Shown: positions 60,657 to 64,000 of the stretch, one piece after another
Layout of the letters: each line of letters begins with the position of its first letter
Position numbering within the stretch: the first letter of the stretch is position 1
Assembly (NCBI RefSeq): GCF_007421925.1
Contig: NZ_QMDX01000013.1
Coordinates: forward strand, 1 to 64,000
Length of the DNA: 64,000 nucleotides
Direction: 5' to 3'
From: Haloglomus irregulare
GTDB lineage: Archaea > Halobacteriota > Halobacteria > Halobacteriales > Haloarculaceae
Translations under genes and position numbers: made by a program
The notes under the pieces: model-generated
Database searches by the model: none
The model's input: the letters and a program-made list of their open reading frames with translations, nothing else
What the model was told of the DNA's origin: nothing

Positions 60657-63227
60657 CTACTCGAGCGCTTTCAGGTTGTGGACGGGGTCCAGCCGCTCGA
60701 CCACGTCGGCGGTCGGGGCCAGCGCCCGCTCGATGGCCGCGGCGGGCTTGTACGCCCCCGGCGCCTCGTCAAGCGTGTCGTCGACGACGGACTCGGAGTA
60801 GACGCCGTCCATCGCGGCCTCGAACTCGGCCATGGAGAGCCGCTCGTGGGCGTCGCGCCGCCCCATCCGTCGGCCGGCACCATGGGGGGCCGTCGAGAGC
60901 CACGCCTCGTTGCCCGTTCCGCGGGCGATGACGGCCCCCTCGGCCATGTTGAACGGGACGAGCAGGCGCTGGTCCTCACGGGCGGGGGTGGCCCCCTTCC
61001 GGACGGTGAGGTCGCGGAAGTCGATGTAGTTGTGGACGGACTGCCAGGTCTCGACCGGGTCGACGCCGAGCGCGTCACAGACCGCCCCGATCATCAGCTC
61101 GCGGTTCCAGCGGGCGTACTGCTGGGCGAACAGCATGTCGACGTAGTAGCCGTGGGCCTCGCGCCCGACCAGCGGGTCCAACGCGGTGTTGCGCCCCTCG
61201 TCGCCGGTCGGCGGCCGGAGGTCCCCCAGCCGGTCGAAGGTGCGCTCGATGGTCGTCCCCTCGCACTCCTCGCGGACGCGGTCCTTGTGGATGTGTGACT
61301 CGCCCATCCCGCCGGTGACCCAGCGGAACAGGTCGGCGTCGCTCACGGCCTCGGGGTCGAACTTCAGGAAGCGCGCATCGTCCGGCCGGAGCCGCTCCCG
61401 GATGCGGTCGGCGTTCCGGTACTCCGTGGCGCGGCCCTGCCAGAACTCGGCGACGGCCTTGCCGAGGTAGCGCGACCCGCTGTGGACGACCAGATAGCGG
61501 TCGCCCGACTCGCGCCCGCGGCAGAACTCGATGAAGTGATTACCGCCGCCCAGCGTGCCGGCCGACTGGATGACGTAGCTCAACCCCTGGCGCTGGTCGG
61601 CGAGGACGCGCTCACAGAGCCGCTTGAAGTAGTCGCCGTCGTAGCCGTCGAAGTCGAACCGAGGGTCGACGGGCTCGCCGAACCGCTCGCGGTGGGCCGC
61701 GTCGAAGGCCGCGAGCCGCTCGTTCGCCCGGTCGAACGGGAACGCCTCTATCAGGTGGACCGCGTCGTCGTGGTCGTGCACCGACCGCCCCATCGGGACG
61801 GCCTCGCGGACCCGGCGCTCGCGCTCGGCGTCGGCCAGCGGGAGCTCCGGACCCAGGTTCGCGACCGCCATGCCGCAGTTGTGGACGAATACGCCGGCAC
61901 TCAGTGCGAAGTTGTGATACTGTGGGACGTTGAGACAGTACACGTCCTCGCGGTGGTCGATCTGACGAACGGCTGTAACCTCGTGATTTTCGCCAGCAAC
62001 ACGGGTGAAATGCTCTTTATCTTCGGTATACTGGTCAGAGTGGGTGTGTCGCTGGTGCTGGAACGTCCCTACCCTTCCCTTGATTATACGTCCGCAGAAC
62101 CCACACTCGAACTGGTCCGGCTCGCTGGCAGCGTCGTACTCCTCGGGATGTTCGTTCGACTTGTGATTGTGGAGGCCGATATAGGATTTCACCGACTCAC
62201 TGCAGAACTCACATTCGTACCGCTGATTGGCTCGCTCTCTGGCCTTCTCGCGTGCCTCCTCGGATTTGTTCCGCTCGATGAGGTGCTCCTTGCCGTGCTG
62301 GCCGTTGTCGCTGACCTTCTCATACCACTCGTCGGGGTTCTCCTCCATGTAGGAGACGATGTTCTCTCGGCCGACCTCTGCCATCCGCTTCTGAGCTTCC
62401 TCCGTCTGTGCCCGCTGTTTGATGGCTTGAATCCGCTTCCGTTCGAACTCCTCCGATTGCCAGTGTTCTCCGGAAGCGAGTTCCCTGTGCAGTCTAGCGT
62501 GGTCGGAATCACTTAGGAACCGCAGGTTCTCCGGGCGGTTATCTGACTTCTCGAAATTCTCGTGGTGAATCACTGTGCGCTCGTCACCGAACGAAGGGAT
62601 CTCACCCATGAGTCCGGAGCGAGCGACTATCCAGTGAACTCGCTGTGAGGATTGCCCATCCTTGTTCTGGTTCACCATAGTGTAGCCGTCGTCGGTCTCA
62701 TACTGATACAGCGGCATGAGCGAGTCACCGGATGAGAGCTTACGCGCCTCACGATAGGTCCCATCGCGAAGCATGAACTCGTGGTCGGGAGTACACCTGA
62801 TTGGCTCCCCGTTATCGAGTTCGACCTCTAATAACGGTGCATCCTTCCGGGTCTGGTGGGCTGTGGCCTCGGCACACACTATTTCGCCATCCGGTTTGCA
62901 TGAGAACACAACGAAGCTGTCATTCCGGTCCGCGAGTTCGTCCAATCGGTGGTCCTCGCCATCGGCGAGCGGAACCTCGGTATCCCCCGTGAAGCAGCCG
63001 ATGTCGACCCCGATGACGTTCGGGACGACCTGCTCGGGCAGCGGCATGGTGAACCCGACAGGGGCACCCATCCCCCAGTGGCCGTCCGGCATCACCCGGA
63101 CGGGCTCGGTGAACGCCGGGTGGTCGACGAACTCCCGGACCTGTTCGAGCAGTCCCTCGCCGACGAGCGACTCGTCCTCGACCATGATTCGGGCTGTCGT
63201 GTGCTCCCCGACCAGTTCGATGGGCAT
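60657..63227 (-). CDS. rtcB: RtcB-family RNA ligase interrupted by an intein
   Basis: 856 residues from the ATG at 63227. Residues 1-77 and 451-856 form the RtcB ligase (483 residues after splicing): VMPDGHWGMG near the start, GVDIG/CGMAVAN at the junction, SAGTLGGGNHFIE, HSGSR and the GMP-accepting histidine in TAPHGAGRRMG. Residues 78-450 are an intein. RtcB joins 2',3'-cyclic phosphate and 5'-OH RNA ends with Mn and GTP. The GVDIGCG form resembles the shorter RtcB paralogue rather than the GYDINCG type. The protein should be inactive until spliced because the metal ligand cysteine is the first residue after the intein. Confidence 0.94.
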   Translation of the reverse strand: MPIELVGEHTTARIMVEDESLVGEGLLEQVREFVDHPAFTEPVRVMPDGHWGMGAPVGFTMPLPEQVVPNVIGVDIGCFTGDTEVPLADGEDHRLDELADRNDSFVVFSCKPDGEIVCAEATAHQTRKDAPLLEVELDNGEPIRCTPDHEFMLRDGTYREARKLSSGDSLMPLYQYETDDGYTMVNQNKDGQSSQRVHWIVARSGLMGEIPSFGDERTVIHHENFEKSDNRPENLRFLSDSDHARLHRELASGEHWQSEEFERKRIQAIKQRAQTEEAQKRMAEVGRENIVSYMEENPDEWYEKVSDNGQHGKEHLIERNKSEEAREKARERANQRYECEFCSESVKSYIGLHNHKSNEHPEEYDAASEPDQFECGFCGRIIKGRVGTFQHQRHTHSDQYTEDKEHFTRVAGENHEVTAVRQIDHREDVYCLNVPQYHNFALSAGVFVHNCGMAVANLGPELPLADAERERRVREAVPMGRSVHDHDDAVHLIEAFPFDRANERLAAFDAAHRERFGEPVDPRFDFDGYDGDYFKRLCERVLADQRQGLSYVIQSAGTLGGGNHFIEFCRGRESGDRYLVVHSGSRYLGKAVAEFWQGRATEYRNADRIRERLRPDDARFLKFDPEAVSDADLFRWVTGGMGESHIHKDRVREECEGTTIERTFDRLGDLRPPTGDEGRNTALDPLVGREAHGYYVDMLFAQQYARWNRELMIGAVCDALGVDPVETWQSVHNYIDFRDLTVRKGATPAREDQRLLVPFNMAEGAVIARGTGNEAWLSTAPHGAGRRMGRRDAHERLSMAEFEAAMDGVYSESVVDDTLDEAPGAYKPAAAIERALAPTADVVERLDPVHNLKALE
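61878..62996 (-). mobile_element. RtcB intein: splicing domains, HNH endonuclease and two C2H2 zinc fingers
   Basis: 373 residues. The N-terminal block is CFTGDTEVPLADG with Cys1; block B is CTPDHEFMLRDG with the Thr-x-x-His; the C-terminal end is VYCLNVPQYHNFALSAGVFV then HN, followed by Cys+1. The endonuclease part has the HNH pattern VIHHENFEKSDNRPENLRF then DHARLH (His144/His145 to His170). After a helical, charged linker come two C2H2 fingers: Cys262-x2-Cys265-x12-His278-x4-His283 and Cys298-x2-Cys301-x12-His314-x4-His319. The coding sequence is visibly AT-richer than the exteins, consistent with lateral spread. Confidence 0.94.
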
Positions 63228-63351
63228 CACCCACCCCTCGGCGACGCGCGTGATTGAACCTGTCGTCGTCTCTCGCACGGGGGCCGTGGGGGGCGGAGGG
63301 CCGGCTCCGGACGCCCGCCGCCAGGCGACCTCGGTATCCGCGTCCCCGTCG
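63228..63351. other. region upstream of RtcB
   Basis: The RtcB frame is open but proline/arginine/threonine-rich and unlike the family; read as untranslated. No clear promoter is seen. Confidence 0.4.
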
Positions 63352-63501
63352 ATGTCCGGATACGACCACAGTCGAACACCGGTGGCGGGACTGGACCCCA
63401 CCGAGGGCGAGGTGACCGTGCGGAACCCGGTCGGCGGCGAGTGGCGCGATCCGTTCGAAGGGTGCCAGCCCGTCGTCGACCCGGCGGCGGGCGCGGAGTA
63501 G
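63352..63501 (+). CDS. possible small acidic protein (49 aa)
   Basis: From the ATG at 63352 to the TAG at 63499-63501. Sequence style is acidic and haloarchaeal: MSGYDHSRTPVAGLDPTEGE then VTVRNPVGGEWRDPFEGCQP. Third positions are mostly G or C. There is no known family. It is antisense to the upstream open frame of RtcB and could be real or a chance frame. Confidence 0.4.
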   Translation: MSGYDHSRTPVAGLDPTEGEVTVRNPVGGEWRDPFEGCQPVVDPAAGAE

Positions 63502-63653
63502 TCGCTGGCGGTCGGGCCACGGGGCCGTTTCCTGGATATATCCCCGATTGCGCCGGTACTCCGGAAGCCCATCCGCAGTACGGCGAATATCCGCACGGAT
63601 GTCACTGTCGGCGCGATACTGTCGAAAGATCCGGAGTGTCGAACCGAGCCCCG
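63502..63653. other. intergenic region
   Basis: No gene seen. Confidence 0.4.
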
Positions 63654-64000
63654 TTAGCTCGAGATGACGTCGTCGATGCGGACGATCATCGTCGCGGCCT
63701 CGGTGGCGGACTCGACGGCCTCACGCTTGACGGCGGCGGGGTCGAGGATACCGTACTCGACGGGGTCGTCGATGTGGCCGGTCTGGCCCTCGGAGATGAT
63801 GCCGGCGACGCCGGTCTCGTCGTGGAGCGAGCGGAGCTCCACCAGCGCGTCGATGGGGTCGAGTCCGGTGTTCTCCGCGAGCGTGCGCGGGACGATGTCG
63901 ACCGCGTCGGCGAACGCCTCGACGGCGAGCTGGCGCCGACCCTCGATGCCGGCCGACCCCGAGCGGATGTGGTCGGCGATGGCGATCTCGGAGGCGCCGG
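63654..64000 (-). CDS. thermosome subunit, C-terminal end (cut by window edge)
   Basis: The last about 115 residues of a group II chaperonin: GASEIAIADHIRSGSAGIEG, then AVEAFADAVDIVPRTLAENTG, GLDPIDALVELRS, YGILDPAAVKREAVESATEA and TMIVRIDDVISS. Thermosomes fold proteins in an ATP-driven double ring. The protein ends directly after RIDDVISS and lacks the Gly-Met-rich tail common in haloarchaeal subunits, so it may be the tail-less (CCT3-like) paralogue. Confidence 0.93.
   Translation of the reverse strand, partial: GASEIAIADHIRSGSAGIEGRRQLAVEAFADAVDIVPRTLAENTGLDPIDALVELRSLHDETGVAGIISEGQTGHIDDPVEYGILDPAAVKREAVESATEAATMIVRIDDVISS

Noticed and set aside
61482-62516. Plus-strand ORF of 344 codons over the RtcB intein
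   Set aside because: Antisense to a clearly recognised intein and extein; hydrophobic-looking segments are a by-product of the opposite strand.
1-64000. CRISPR array or complete insertion sequence
   Set aside because: No regularly spaced direct repeats and no transposase-like protein were found on either strand.

Overview
This window is chromosomal DNA of a haloarchaeon (class Halobacteria). It is very GC-rich, its proteins are strongly acidic, and it carries archaeal markers: ribosomal proteins S15, S3ae, L10e and S10, EF-1alpha and EF-2, a KEOPS Pcc1 subunit, sn-glycerol-1-phosphate dehydrogenase, RadB, the archaeosine radical-SAM enzyme RaSEA, halocyanin and a thermosome subunit. Many genes have a TATA-like box 27-30 bases before the start codon, as expected for leaderless archaeal transcripts. 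No CRISPR array, rRNA or intact insertion sequence was seen. The species cannot be fixed from the sequence.

Layout. 1-1760 is AT-richer accessory DNA: the end of a histidine kinase, a small ribbon-helix-helix-like protein behind three copies of a TGTGAACACA palindrome, and a decayed CxxC protein, closed by tRNA-Ala(GGC). 2127-4826 is a translation operon (rps15, a RecJ-like gene, pcc1, rps3ae). 4860-9248 holds halocyanin, G1P dehydrogenase (membrane lipid backbone), an amidase, a PUA protein and two small membrane proteins. 9249-10457 is a small AT-richer patch with a winged-helix/membrane protein. 10458-29282 is mostly core: NYN protein, an orphan SdhA-like flavoprotein, a CorC-like membrane protein, ArgS, a DEAD-box helicase, MFS, M23-like and DUF4385 proteins, a REC-PAS regulator with an internal stop, RadB, Usp, L10e and a J-domain/ferredoxin fusion. 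29390-34413 is a complete branched-chain-amide type ABC importer split into two divergent transcription units. 34414-37480 is a gene-poor, decayed stretch ending at tRNA-Ala(CGC), with a copy of the tRNA 3' end nearby. 38137-45184 carries tuf-rps10, hom plus an ACT-domain gene, and EF-2. 45304-60586 is mixed metabolism: a membrane J protein, a HExxH protein, two arylsulfotransferase-like paralogues, a Nudix hydrolase, phosphoglycerate mutase, aldehyde:ferredoxin oxidoreductase, RaSEA and an SDR. 60657-63227 is an RtcB-type RNA ligase gene interrupted by a large intein, and the right edge holds the end of a thermosome gene.

The most notable items are the RtcB intein (about 373 aa, HNH endonuclease plus two C2H2 zinc fingers, inserted exactly at the metal-binding cysteine), the three-operator array before a ribbon-helix-helix-like gene, and a dispersed composite 3' element (perfect hairpin, conserved AACGTTC motif and a 32-base GC-rich repeat) behind several minus-strand genes. 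Others are an in-frame amber codon in a REC-PAS gene, a frameshifted inverted copy of a DUF4385 gene beside its intact relative, and a 22-base duplication of a tRNA 3' end.
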